Below are positions 35,406 through 42,957 of a stretch of DNA of 42,957 nt, one piece after another. The notes under the pieces are model-generated. The model saw only the letters and a list, made by a program, of their open reading frames with translations, was not told where the DNA came from and did no database searches. Every line of letters begins with the position of its first letter. Position 1 is the stretch's first letter. Position numbers and translations under genes: made by a program. This DNA comes from Pseudomonadota bacterium (GTDB taxonomy: Bacteria; Pseudomonadota; Gammaproteobacteria; Acidiferrobacterales; Acidiferrobacteraceae): positions 11,173 to 54,129 of the forward strand of contig JAJYDN010000012.1 in assembly GCA_021777535.1 (NCBI GenBank), given 5' to 3'.

Positions 35406-35615
35406 GTAGAAGGATCCAAACGAAGCCGGGATTGTCCCTATTGGACCCGCGGCTGTCAAGCCAACGGCGGCCCGCTCCCGCTTCGGCGCGCCCGTCCGGC
35501 CGCGGATTTGCGGCGCGGCCGCCTGGTCCTGCAAAGGTTTCTCCGGTGGCGGCATGCGCGTGCGCAATGGGGTCGCCGGGATCCTGTTTTTGGCCTATTT
35601 AAGGGCCCGCGCACC

Positions 35616-38600
35616 GTGAAAGGCACAGGGGGGTCTATCCGCTTTCCGGGTGTCGCTTCCTATCCGCTGCTCCTTGCGGGAATTTTTTCCGCGTTCCTCG
35701 GTGTTGCGGGCCTGTGCGGGTTCTATATCGGCCTGATCTGCCTGGTGGATCCGCTGCGGGCACTCGCGCCGTTGTCGGTGACGCCGGCCTTCGATCTCAT
35801 CATCGTGGGCGCAATCGCCATCAGCTCGGCCTTGGGCCTGCGCCGCACTGCCCTGGCTGGCGGTCTTCTCGGTCTTGTCCTGATCGCCGTTCTGGCCGTC
35901 GGCGCGAGTCCTTACACGCACGGTGCACTGCATCGCATGCTGGTGCATGCCAACGAGATCCAGGGGACGGCCGTCTGGACCGGTCCGTTGAGCGAGTGCA
36001 TGGCCTTCGTCGGCGTCCTCGGCCTGCTTTTCACGGCTTTACGCGGAATGCCGCTTGCTGGCGGCTTTTTTGGCGCGTTGCTGCTCGCCTTCTCCGGTGC
36101 GGCGCTCGTCGGCCAGCTGTCGCCGATCTGGCCAATCTGGAAGACGCTCGGATTCGTTGCTCCCCAGGTGGCAGTGGCTCTGTGTGCGCTGTCGCTCGCG
36201 CTGCTTGCGTCGGGATGGCAGGATCTGAAGGATCACTCCTATGGGTTTGCGGTGCTGGCCGCCATCGGCTCCATCACGGTGTCCATCATGCTCGCGGGCG
36301 CCATGCGCGCGTATGAGCGCGCGGAACTCAGGCGGACAAGCCTTGCGGAGGCCTATTCGGTAGCCGATCAGTTGGCCGGCGGCGTGAGCCGGCCGGTGGC
36401 CATCCAGGCGATGATCGGGCGCTGGCAGGCCTTCGGTGTGCCGCCCCGGCGCCGGGCGCAAGGGGAAGCGAGGCTTCTCATGCGCGACATGCCGGAGATT
36501 GCTGCCATCGGATGGATTGCGCCTTCGGCCCACCCGGTGTGGTGGGTGTCGACGCGGCCGCCCTCGGGCGCGATCGTCAAGCCACTCCTGGAATACCATG
36601 TGCGCCGCCTGCGGATCCTGCAGTACGCGCGCCGCGAGCGGCATTTGGTCATGACGCCACCGGTGCGGATGCTCGGGCACAACAGGAGCTTCATCGTTGT
36701 AGAACCCGTATATCGGCACGGGGTCCTGCGCGGATACCTCCTGAGCGTATTCGACGCTTACCGGTGGCTTGCCCATCTCATCGCCCGGCAAGTGGCGCGC
36801 GGCTATTACGTGCAGGTTCTCTACGGCGGCATCCCCCTGTTTACGCGCGGTACGAGGGGCTACTGCCAGTACATGCAACAGGTGCATGTCCGTTTTCTCG
36901 GTCGGCGCTTCCGTGTGACCGTATGTCCGCAGCGGCGGATCGTCAAGCAGACGGATGTGGGCTTGCCCGCCCTGATGCTCATCAGCGGTAGTCTGCTCGC
37001 GCTGTTTGCGGCGGCCGCCGTGAATGCGATGCAGCGTGCGAGATGGCACGCGCAGTTGCTCGATTCCATGAATAGCGAACTCGAAATCCTCGTAGCGAGC
37101 CGCACGGCGGCGCTCAAGGATGAGCGCGAACGCTGGCGGGTGACACTGATGAGTATCGGTGACGGCGTGATCCTCACGGATACGGAAGGCTGCATCCAGA
37201 TCATGAACGAGGCTGCGGAACACTTTACCGGCTACACCAATGAGGCGGCGCATGGACGGTTCCTGTCCTCGGTGCTGCCCTTGCGGGACGCGGCCACACA
37301 AAGATTGATGGACAGGCCACGGGCTACGAACTGGGGGGAGCGCGGTGTCGTCGCGCACAGCGCCGGCATGATGTTCAAGGATGCCGGCGGCCGGGACCGG
37401 TTTGTGAGCGACAGCATAGCGCCCGTGCAGGATGAGCGGGGTGCCATTGCCGGATTCGTGGTCGTGTTTCGTGACATGACCGAGCATCGGGCGCTCGAAG
37501 AGGAGGCGATGAAGGCGCGCAGTCTGGAGGCCCTGGGTGTGCTGGCAGGCGGCATCGCGCATGATTTCAACAACATCCTGACGGCGATCATCGGCAACAT
37601 TGCGCTCGCCAAACTCCATGGCGGGGCGGACAAGCGGCTGCTGGCGGCGCTCGACGATGCCGAGCAGTCCGGCTGGCGCGCGCGGGGGTTGACGCTGCAG
37701 TTGCTGACCTTCGCCAAGGGCGGCGCGCCGGTGATGCGCTCGGGGTTGATTGCGGAGGCGATCCGGGATCTGGTCAGATTCTTTCTGAAGGGTTCACGGG
37801 TGCGTGCCGTTCTCGATCTGCCCGATGACCTGTGGGCGGCTGAGTTCGACCGCGACCAGATGGGGCAGGTCATCCAGAACGTGGTGTTGAATGCCATGGA
37901 GGCCATGAACGAAGGGGGGACACTGTGCGTGCAAGGGGCCAATGTCGTGCTGCGCGAAGGCGAGGTGGCCGACCTGCCGGGAGGATCCTATGTCATGATC
38001 CGTTTCACAGACAGCGGCCCGGGGATCAAAAAGGAATTCCTCGACCGCATCTTCGATCCGTATTTTTCCCTGAAGTCCACGGGGACCGGGCTTGGCCTTG
38101 CGGTCGCCTACTCGATCATGCGCCGCCATCATGGTGCCATCGTCGCCCAGTCGGCCATGGGTATAGGAACTACCATGATCTTATATCTGCCGCGTTCGTA
38201 TACCGGTGTCGTCGATGTGTCGGCGGTGGGCAACGCGAGAAAGCCGGCCGGCAACGGCGAACGCATCCTGCTCATGGATGACGACGAGGCGGTGCGCAAG
38301 GCGGGCAAGGCGCTGCTTGCGGCACTTGGGTACGAGGTGATCGAGGCGGCAAGCGGAGAGGAGGCCTTGCGGTATTTCCGTGAAGATCCGGACGGTTTTG
38401 CGGCCGCCATTCTCGATCTGACGGTCGCCGGCGGCATGGGCGGCGAGCGCTGCATAGCCGAGTTGCGCAAGATAAGACCCCATGTGCGGGCGCTGGTCTC
38501 CACGGGTTACTCGACCGACCCGGTGGTCGCCCGCTATCGCGACTATGGTTTCGTCGGGACCATCCAGAAGCCCTACCGCCTCGACGATCTGGCATCGATC

Positions 38601-38657
38601 CTGTCCGCCGTCCTGTATGGTCCGCCGGACAAGGACGGTCCTCCCACGTCCGCCTGA
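35616..38657 (+). CDS. Hybrid sensor histidine kinase with membrane sensor, PAS and receiver domains
   Basis: A 1013-residue inner-membrane protein. I chose the GTG at 35616, after AAGGG, because the longer frame reads antisense through a tRNA. Residues 13-235 hold about seven hydrophobic segments. An extracytoplasmic CHASE-like domain (about 240-450) is closed by a helix (LMLISGSLLALFAAAAVNA). A PAS domain (about 508-620; SIGDGVILTDTEGCIQIMNEAA) leads to the kinase core: GGIAHDFNNILTAIIGN with the phospho-acceptor His near 649, NVVLNAMEAM (N box), DSGPGI (G1) and GTGLGLAVAYSIM (G2). The C-terminal receiver (about 880-1002) has MDDDEA and the likely phospho-Asp in AAILDLTVA. No separate response regulator follows, so a phosphorelay to an unlinked protein or self-control is likely. 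The opgG-type gene starts 80 nt downstream. Confidence 0.93.
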   Translation: MKGTGGSIRFPGVASYPLLLAGIFSAFLGVAGLCGFYIGLICLVDPLRALAPLSVTPAFDLIIVGAIAISSALGLRRTALAGGLLGLVLIAVLAVGASPYTHGALHRMLVHANEIQGTAVWTGPLSECMAFVGVLGLLFTALRGMPLAGGFFGALLLAFSGAALVGQLSPIWPIWKTLGFVAPQVAVALCALSLALLASGWQDLKDHSYGFAVLAAIGSITVSIMLAGAMRAYERAELRRTSLAEAYSVADQLAGGVSRPVAIQAMIGRWQAFGVPPRRRAQGEARLLMRDMPEIAAIGWIAPSAHPVWWVSTRPPSGAIVKPLLEYHVRRLRILQYARRERHLVMTPPVRMLGHNRSFIVVEPVYRHGVLRGYLLSVFDAYRWLAHLIARQVARGYYVQVLYGGIPLFTRGTRGYCQYMQQVHVRFLGRRFRVTVCPQRRIVKQTDVGLPALMLISGSLLALFAAAAVNAMQRARWHAQLLDSMNSELEILVASRTAALKDERERWRVTLMSIGDGVILTDTEGCIQIMNEAAEHFTGYTNEAAHGRFLSSVLPLRDAATQRLMDRPRATNWGERGVVAHSAGMMFKDAGGRDRFVSDSIAPVQDERGAIAGFVVVFRDMTEHRALEEEAMKARSLEALGVLAGGIAHDFNNILTAIIGNIALAKLHGGADKRLLAALDDAEQSGWRARGLTLQLLTFAKGGAPVMRSGLIAEAIRDLVRFFLKGSRVRAVLDLPDDLWAAEFDRDQMGQVIQNVVLNAMEAMNEGGTLCVQGANVVLREGEVADLPGGSYVMIRFTDSGPGIKKEFLDRIFDPYFSLKSTGTGLGLAVAYSIMRRHHGAIVAQSAMGIGTTMILYLPRSYTGVVDVSAVGNARKPAGNGERILLMDDDEAVRKAGKALLAALGYEVIEAASGEEALRYFREDPDGFAAAILDLTVAGGMGGERCIAELRKIRPHVRALVSTGYSTDPVVARYRDYGFVGTIQKPYRLDDLASILSAVLYGPPDKDGPPTSA

Positions 38658-38737
38658 CCGGCCGCGGCCGTCCTCCTTAAGACCGGCGCCGCCAGATGGC
38701 CGCCAGGGCATCATGCCTTGAGGGGAAGCGGAGCGAA

Positions 38738-40294
38738 ATGGCAAGGCGCGAACAGCTGATGAGGGGCCTTGCGGCGGGCCTGTCCTTTCTGGCCGTGTCC
38801 TGCGCGCACGGCGCGGTCGGCGGGCGCTTCGGCTTTCGGGCGGTGATTGTGCGCGCGCAGGCGCTTGCGCGCGCGGCCTACCGGCCGGATCCCCCGGATC
38901 CCGCGCTCGGTCATCTGGATTACCGGCAGTACCGGTCCGTGCATTTCCGGAAGAGCCGCACCCTCTGGCCGCATCGGCGTTTCTCTTTACAGCTCTTTGC
39001 ACCGGGATACCGGTTCCGGCGCTTCGTGCGCATCAGTCTCATCGGCCCGGATGGCGTGGGTGCGTTGCCGTTTGCGTTGCGCGATTTCCGCTATCCCCGT
39101 GGCACCTACCCGCAGCGGCTTGCCCATGCGGGTTTTGCCGGCTTCCGGCTACTCTACCGGGATTACAGGAGGAACGCAGGCGTGCCCGGCCAAAATGGTC
39201 AGGTGATCGTCTTTCTGGGCGCAAGCTACTTTCGCGTCAAGGGCGCACGCGAACAGTTCGGCACCTCGGCGCGGGCCGTGGCGGTCGATACGATCGCGCG
39301 TCACCCCGAGGAGTTCCCGCGGTTCGTTCATTTCTGGATCCGTACTCCTGGGCGCGATGCGCATCGCGCAATCGTGTACGGCCTCCTCGACGGTGCGGCG
39401 GTGACCGGCGCCTTTCGCTTCGTCATCGTGCCGGGAGCATCGGCCCAGGTGCGCGTGCGCGCACGGCTTTTTCTGCGGCATGCCGTAGCGGAGCTTGGGC
39501 TCGCACCGCTGTCGAGCATGTATATGTACGATCTTATCGACCGCCGTCCGTGGGCCTATTTGCGTCCGGCCGTACATGATGCCGAGGGGTTTCTGCTCGC
39601 GTGCGGCCGCCGCTTTCGCTGGCGCCAGCTCGCCAACCCGGTGAAGGTCCGGCAATTCACTTTCGTCTGCGCCGATCCGCGGGGTTTTGGGCTTTTGCAG
39701 CGTGACCGGAAGTTTGCCGACTACGAGTCGATATCGATGCGTTACCAGCAACGGCCGAGCGTCTGGGTGACACCGCGCGGCGAATGGGGCCAGGGGGCGG
39801 TGACGCTGATCGAGATTCCCACCCCGAACGAGGCCAATGACAACATCGTTGCCTTCTTCCGGCCATCGCGCGAGCCGATCGGCCGTCCGCTGCGCTTCGA
39901 CTACGACATGACCTGGGGCCGCCACGGCCCGCCCGAGCCGGTAGCCAAAGTCGTGCAGAGCTATGCCACGTTCCGCCGGCCGGGAAGGCCCGTGCGGTTT
40001 GTGATCGACTTTGCGGGCCATATGCTGGCAGGGCCCCGGCCGTTGGCAGCGCATGTGCGGATCGCATCGGGGCGGGGGCATGTGTCGGCGCTTTCGTTGC
40101 GGCCTTTGCCGGGAGCGGACGCCTGGCGTTTGTCGTTTACGGTCGTGCCGCGCACGCGCAAGACCCTGCATGTGCGCGCCTGTCTGACGGCGCGCGGGCA
40201 TGTGGTGTCCGAGATCTGGGATTATGTCGTGGCCGCCCAGAATGGCCCTGCGGACGCCCGGCGGTTGCCGTGCGTGGCGGTTGGAGGATCCTGA
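38738..40294 (+). CDS. opgG: OpgG/OpgD-family periplasmic glucan biosynthesis protein
   Basis: A 518-residue exported protein, close to the length of E. coli OpgG (511). The signal peptide is MARREQLMRGLAAGLSFLAVSCAHGA. Family features are DYRQYRSVHFRKSRTLWP, FSLQLFAPGYRFRRFVRI, SYFRVKGAREQFGTSARAVAVDT, FPRFVHFWI, the LSSMYMYDLIDRRPWAYLRPAVHDAEGFLL block, and FGLLQRDRKFADYES. OpgG proteins act in the periplasm on osmoregulated beta-glucans made by the membrane glycosyltransferase OpgH, and many branch or modify the chain. No opgH gene is in this window. The ATG at 38738 is preceded by GGGGAAGCGGAG. It follows a hybrid sensor kinase by 80 nt and precedes a shorter paralogue, probably in one transcript. 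Confidence 0.92.
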   Translation: MARREQLMRGLAAGLSFLAVSCAHGAVGGRFGFRAVIVRAQALARAAYRPDPPDPALGHLDYRQYRSVHFRKSRTLWPHRRFSLQLFAPGYRFRRFVRISLIGPDGVGALPFALRDFRYPRGTYPQRLAHAGFAGFRLLYRDYRRNAGVPGQNGQVIVFLGASYFRVKGAREQFGTSARAVAVDTIARHPEEFPRFVHFWIRTPGRDAHRAIVYGLLDGAAVTGAFRFVIVPGASAQVRVRARLFLRHAVAELGLAPLSSMYMYDLIDRRPWAYLRPAVHDAEGFLLACGRRFRWRQLANPVKVRQFTFVCADPRGFGLLQRDRKFADYESISMRYQQRPSVWVTPRGEWGQGAVTLIEIPTPNEANDNIVAFFRPSREPIGRPLRFDYDMTWGRHGPPEPVAKVVQSYATFRRPGRPVRFVIDFAGHMLAGPRPLAAHVRIASGRGHVSALSLRPLPGADAWRLSFTVVPRTRKTLHVRACLTARGHVVSEIWDYVVAAQNGPADARRLPCVAVGGS

Positions 40295-40296
40295 CC

Positions 40297-41592
40297 GTGC
40301 GCGGGATGGGGTTTGTGATACTGTTCGCCGCCGCCGCACACGCAGCGGCGCTGCATTACGCAATGGTGGTCGGACAGGCACAGGCGCTCGCCCGCGAGCC
40401 CAGGCGGCCGGCCGCCACGCTGCCTGCGCGGGCCGCGGGGCGCTGGCGTCTTGCGGGCGTGCTCGGTGATGGATGCGTGCTGCGCGTGCGTGGGCAGGGG
40501 CCACTGGTGGTGACCCGTCTGGGGCACCACCCGCAGGGGGTGCATTGCGCGCAGCTGCGTATCACCGGGGCGGGACCAAGGCCCGCCGTCTTGTGGTCGG
40601 CGCACGGGGCGTTCTTTGCGGCACACCCATCAGGCGAGGGCACGGGCACGGAGGCTGCGCTCTCGTGGCCGGCAGCCGGCGAACGCTTTACGCATGTCTG
40701 GGTGGCGGGCGCTTCCTGGCCTCTGCGTGTTTATGCCCTGGTCGACGGACCCGCGGGCACGGCGGCCGCCCGCTTCGTCATCCACGCGGCTTCCCGTATA
40801 TCGATGGCGGTACGCGTGACCTTGTTTGCGCGCGCCCCGGGAAGCATCCGCGGCATGGGTCCCCTGGAAAGTCTCTACTGGTACGGGGTCGCAAACCATG
40901 TGCCGGCGCAGGCGCTGTATCCGGCAGTGCATGACGCCGACGGGGTGTTGGTGAAAACGGCCACGGCGGCCATCTGGCAGCCGCTTGCCGATCCGCACCG
41001 GCTGCGCCGGCCGCTCATGACGCGTCATGCCGCGCACGCCTTCGGCCTTCTACAGCGCGATCGCGTGTCCGGCCGTTATGAGAGCCTAGCTGCGCGCTAC
41101 CAGGATCGGGCAAGCGTATGGGCGGCACTCAAGGTTCCGCAAAGCGCGCAGATCAGGCTTACCGAGGCGCCGTGGTGCGGGCCGCGCAATATCGTCGCCT
41201 ATTGGCGCCTGCCTGCGCGCATCGGGCCGCATGGGCTTGCCGTCGCCTATACGCTCACCTTCGGGCGCCAGCGGGCAGTGGCTCGGCGTGCGCGCGTGAT
41301 CGCCACATTGATGGGCGGGGATGCCCGCAGTGGCGATCTCAAATACGTGATCGAATACGCCGGCGCGGCCCTGGCGCATGTCAAGCTGTCGGCGCTGCGC
41401 GCAGGGATCGCGGTCTATCCGCACACCCGTGTGGTGGAAGATCGCCTGGAACGAAACCCCTATACCGGTGGTCTACGGCAGGTGATCCAGGTGGTGGCGG
41501 CAAGCCGGCCCATGCGGGTGCGCGCCTGGCTTGGCTCTGCGCGGGGGGCGGTTTCGGAGATCTGGCAATACTGGATCTTCCATCCCCGCTGA
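40297..41592 (+). CDS. Shortened, divergent OpgG-like paralogue
   Basis: A 431-residue protein that begins 2 nt after the opgG stop, behind GGTTGGAGG. The N-terminus (VRGMGFVILFAAAAHAAALHYAM) could be a signal peptide or anchor. Blocks shared with its neighbour are LESLYWYGVANHVPAQALYPAVHDADGVLV, FGLLQRDRVSGRYESLAARYQDRASVWAAL and APWCGPRNIVAYWRLPARIGP, in the same order, and the C-terminal SEIWQYWIF. The first 100 or so residues of OpgG (the QYR and LFHPG region) are missing or unrecognisable. It is therefore a paralogue that lost part of one domain, and the active site may be changed. The role is unknown: modifying enzyme, inhibitor or accessory of the upstream protein. The start is a GTG at 40297; an ATG three codons on is possible. 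Confidence 0.85.
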   Translation: MRGMGFVILFAAAAHAAALHYAMVVGQAQALAREPRRPAATLPARAAGRWRLAGVLGDGCVLRVRGQGPLVVTRLGHHPQGVHCAQLRITGAGPRPAVLWSAHGAFFAAHPSGEGTGTEAALSWPAAGERFTHVWVAGASWPLRVYALVDGPAGTAAARFVIHAASRISMAVRVTLFARAPGSIRGMGPLESLYWYGVANHVPAQALYPAVHDADGVLVKTATAAIWQPLADPHRLRRPLMTRHAAHAFGLLQRDRVSGRYESLAARYQDRASVWAALKVPQSAQIRLTEAPWCGPRNIVAYWRLPARIGPHGLAVAYTLTFGRQRAVARRARVIATLMGGDARSGDLKYVIEYAGAALAHVKLSALRAGIAVYPHTRVVEDRLERNPYTGGLRQVIQVVAASRPMRVRAWLGSARGAVSEIWQYWIFHPR

Positions 41593-41717
41593 GCTGCCGA
41601 AGCGGCAGGGCCTGTACAGACCTGCGTCTTGACGTTACGCTCGAACCCCCTAGCGGGGGCCACAGGCTCTGCCGTGGCCGGACTTCCCTGCTCAATGGAT
41701 CAGTGCCGGAGGAAACC

Positions 41718-42143
41718 ATGGATAAGCGCAAACGGCCGCCCGGAGGGCAGCTCAATCAGGGACGCCTCGATGCCATCGTCGCCAAGGCGCACAAGGACGC
41801 CGACGTGCGGATGCGCGGCTACCGCGAGCAGTCATTGCGCCTGCATCCCCATGTGTGCGCCCGTTGCGGGCGCCCCTTCGAGGCGGGCAGCCTGCACGAA
41901 CTCACCGTGCACCACAAGGATCACAATCACGACAACAATCCGTCCGATGGCAGCAATTGGGAGAATCTCTGTCTCTATTGTCATGACTGGGAACACCAGA
42001 AATATTCCTATGCGGTCAAGGGTGCGCACGCAGGATTCGGGCTCACCGGGGGCGGTAGTACGCCGGCCCCGTCCGCGACCGCCGACGCCACCCACAACCC
42101 CTTCGCCAAGCTGAAAGAGGCGCTTGCCAAAAAGGACGGCTAG
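41718..42143 (+). CDS. YajD-like HNH endonuclease family protein
   Basis: A 141-residue protein with an HNH zinc-finger nuclease fold in the middle. CARCGRPF and CLYCHDWEHQK supply the zinc cysteines, and LTVHHKDHNHDNNPSDGSNWENL holds the HH and N of the HNH motif. The pattern fits the YajD group, whose biological role is poorly known. The N-terminus is basic (MDKRKRPPGGQL), and the C-terminal Ala/Thr-rich tail is low complexity. The ATG at 41718 is preceded by GGAGG; a longer frame upstream reads through the end of the OpgG-like gene and is not real. Its TAG overlaps the psiE TAG on the other strand in a shared CTAG. Confidence 0.88.
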   Translation: MDKRKRPPGGQLNQGRLDAIVAKAHKDADVRMRGYREQSLRLHPHVCARCGRPFEAGSLHELTVHHKDHNHDNNPSDGSNWENLCLYCHDWEHQKYSYAVKGAHAGFGLTGGGSTPAPSATADATHNPFAKLKEALAKKDG

Positions 42144-42577
42144 CGGGGGACGGAATCGGTCATGTGTTTTTCGCGCTGGAAGACCAGCACGGAGCCGATG
42201 CGTAAAGCGCCGAGCACGAGGATGAGGAGGCTCAGGGCGAAGATCTCGTTTACCGGCAGCGTCTGTTCGAAAAGACCGATCATGACATCGCGCAACACGA
42301 ACACGATCGTGGCGTCGACGATGTAGGTCATGCGCAGCCGGTGGACGGTGAAGAAATGGACGAGCGAGCGGGACAGCTCGATCAGCACGAAGAGGGTGAG
42401 CACGTCACCGACCAGATGCAGGTATTGGGTCGTCGGGTGACCTTGGGTGAGCAGGTGGAGCAGGCCAAGGAACAGGCGGCCGACGCCGATGGCGATACCG
42501 AGCATGATGAAGCTCAGCATGACGCTCAGTACGAAGTTGACGATTTTTTCGAAGATTTTCAGGAGATTGCCGTTCAT
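42140..42577 (-). CDS. psiE: PsiE family phosphate-starvation-inducible membrane protein
   Basis: A 145-residue protein with four hydrophobic segments: IVNFVLSVMLSFIMLGIAIGV, LVGDVLTLFVLIELSRSL, MTYIVDATIVFVLRDVMIG and IFALSLLILVLGALRIG. The RDVMIG and LRMTYIVDATIVFVLRD blocks are typical of the PsiE/DUF family in the inner membrane. E. coli PsiE is induced by phosphate starvation; its function is unknown. I chose MNGNLLKIFEK at 42577; the longer frame upstream has cysteine-rich, non-conserved residues. It faces the HNH gene tail to tail. Confidence 0.88.
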   Translation of the reverse strand: MNGNLLKIFEKIVNFVLSVMLSFIMLGIAIGVGRLFLGLLHLLTQGHPTTQYLHLVGDVLTLFVLIELSRSLVHFFTVHRLRMTYIVDATIVFVLRDVMIGLFEQTLPVNEIFALSLLILVLGALRIGSVLVFQREKHMTDSVPR

Positions 42578-42702
42578 AGTGGACGCTTTATTGTGGGCGC
42601 TCCACACCAGAATAGCGCATGCGCACATCCCGTGCAGCTGGGTTTTGAGCGCGCACAGAACACGTTGCAGGCCATTGACTGCCTGCGGCAGGCAAACACA
42701 GG

Positions 42703-42728
42703 GACCGGCAGGCGCATGCCTGCCGGTC
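42703..42728 (-). terminator. Perfect hairpin downstream of the cold-shock gene
   Basis: GACCGGCAGGC and GCCTGCCGGTC are exact inverses with a 4-nt loop (GCAT), directly after the cold-shock gene stop. A second short palindrome (GCCTGCGGCAGGC) lies at 42681-42693. The hairpin probably stops transcription, although the following T-tract is poor. Confidence 0.5.
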
Positions 42729-42739
42729 GCCAAGTCACC

Positions 42740-42943
42740 TTAGGCCGGTGTCACCTGCGTGGCCTGCAGGCCCTTGGGGCCCTTTTCCACCTGGTAGGTC
42801 ACGGTCTGACCTTCCGCCAGGGTCTTGAATCCGCTACCCGTGATGGCGGAGAAATGCACGAACACATCGGCACTTCCATCCGAAGGGGAGATGAAACCGA
42901 AACCCTTCGATTCGTTAAACCATTTTACTGTTCCTGTTGCCAT
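42740..42943 (-). CDS. Cold-shock/CspA-family RNA chaperone
   Basis: A 67-residue single cold-shock domain. It has the RNA-binding motifs RNP1 (KGFGFI) and RNP2 (VFVHFS), the aromatic surface residues of [14 protein letters not shown], and the usual end LQATQVTPA. It binds single-stranded RNA or DNA and melts secondary structure. The full length is present; the window edge is only 14 nt upstream of the ATG, so the promoter and any cold-shock leader are outside. GAGG lies 11 nt before the start. It is probably monocistronic, ending at the perfect hairpin. Confidence 0.97.
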   Translation of the reverse strand: MATGTVKWFNESKGFGFISPSDGSADVFVHFSAITGSGFKTLAEGQTVTYQVEKGPKGLQATQVTPA

Positions 42944-42957
42944 TCCTGTATTGCCTC

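Noticed and set aside
35328-35615. N-terminal 96 codons extending the sensor kinase upstream
   Set aside because: They read antisense through tRNA-Arg, giving a well-known artefact sequence; a GTG with a ribosome binding site lies at 35616.
36039-37619. 526-codon minus-strand frame opposite the kinase
   Set aside because: Composition rich in His/Arg/Pro with no domain; the plus-strand kinase motifs are unambiguous.
39149-40504. 451-codon minus-strand frame opposite the opgG-type genes
   Set aside because: Shadow frame; crosses the junction of two well-supported genes.
41118-41717. 200-codon N-terminal extension of the HNH protein
   Set aside because: It overlaps the OpgG-like gene in another frame; the ATG at 41718 has a good ribosome binding site and the family starts there.
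1-42957. CRISPR array, rRNA operon or prophage
   Set aside because: No regularly spaced repeats, rRNA sequence or phage structural genes were found.

Overview
The window is high-GC chromosomal DNA of a Gram-negative bacterium. A type V autotransporter with an ESPR-type extended signal peptide, OpgG, YceI, PsiE, YajD-like HNH and CspA families together suggest a gammaproteobacterium. An acidophilic or chemolithotrophic relative is possible, because a YdeP/FdhF-like operon and a Pho84-like transporter are present, but this is inference and not shown by the sequence.

Left part (1-15 kb), a mosaic of working genes and decaying accessory DNA. It starts inside an IS630-type transposase, followed by a minus-strand operon (YdeP/FdhF-type molybdopterin oxidoreductase, a small winged-helix-like protein, FdhD). 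Next come a vapBC remnant, a Pho84-like MFS transporter, a phosphate acyltransferase, repeats like those at IS21 ends, and a second wrecked PIN toxin-antitoxin pair. An intact EVE-like/HNH nuclease and an intact hipBA operon follow. The stretch ends with a ruined tetR gene, an intact lactonase-like metallo-beta-lactamase and a shattered metallophosphoesterase gene. Five broken genes within about 11 kb mark an old mobile/defence island.

Middle part (15-31 kb), a surface-adhesion and signalling block. A MASE4-like GGDEF diguanylate cyclase and PolX are followed by 1.2 kb without genes. That stretch carries a good sigma70-type promoter and what would be a leader of about 530 nt in front of a 3012-residue autotransporter adhesin. 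Downstream lies a membrane protein with a degenerate GGDEF-like domain.

Right part (31-43 kb). A MarR regulator with its own promoter is followed by a minus-strand set (EmrB-type DHA2 exporter, YceI, a polytopic membrane protein). Next are tRNA-Arg(ACG), a large hybrid sensor histidine kinase, an OpgG-type periplasmic glucan protein, and a shorter divergent OpgG-like paralogue close behind it. The window ends with a YajD-like HNH protein, PsiE and a cold-shock protein.

The most interesting items are the adhesin, whose beta-helical passenger appears to be interrupted by an alanine-rich helical segment, and the kinase/OpgG/OpgG-like set with no opgH in the window.
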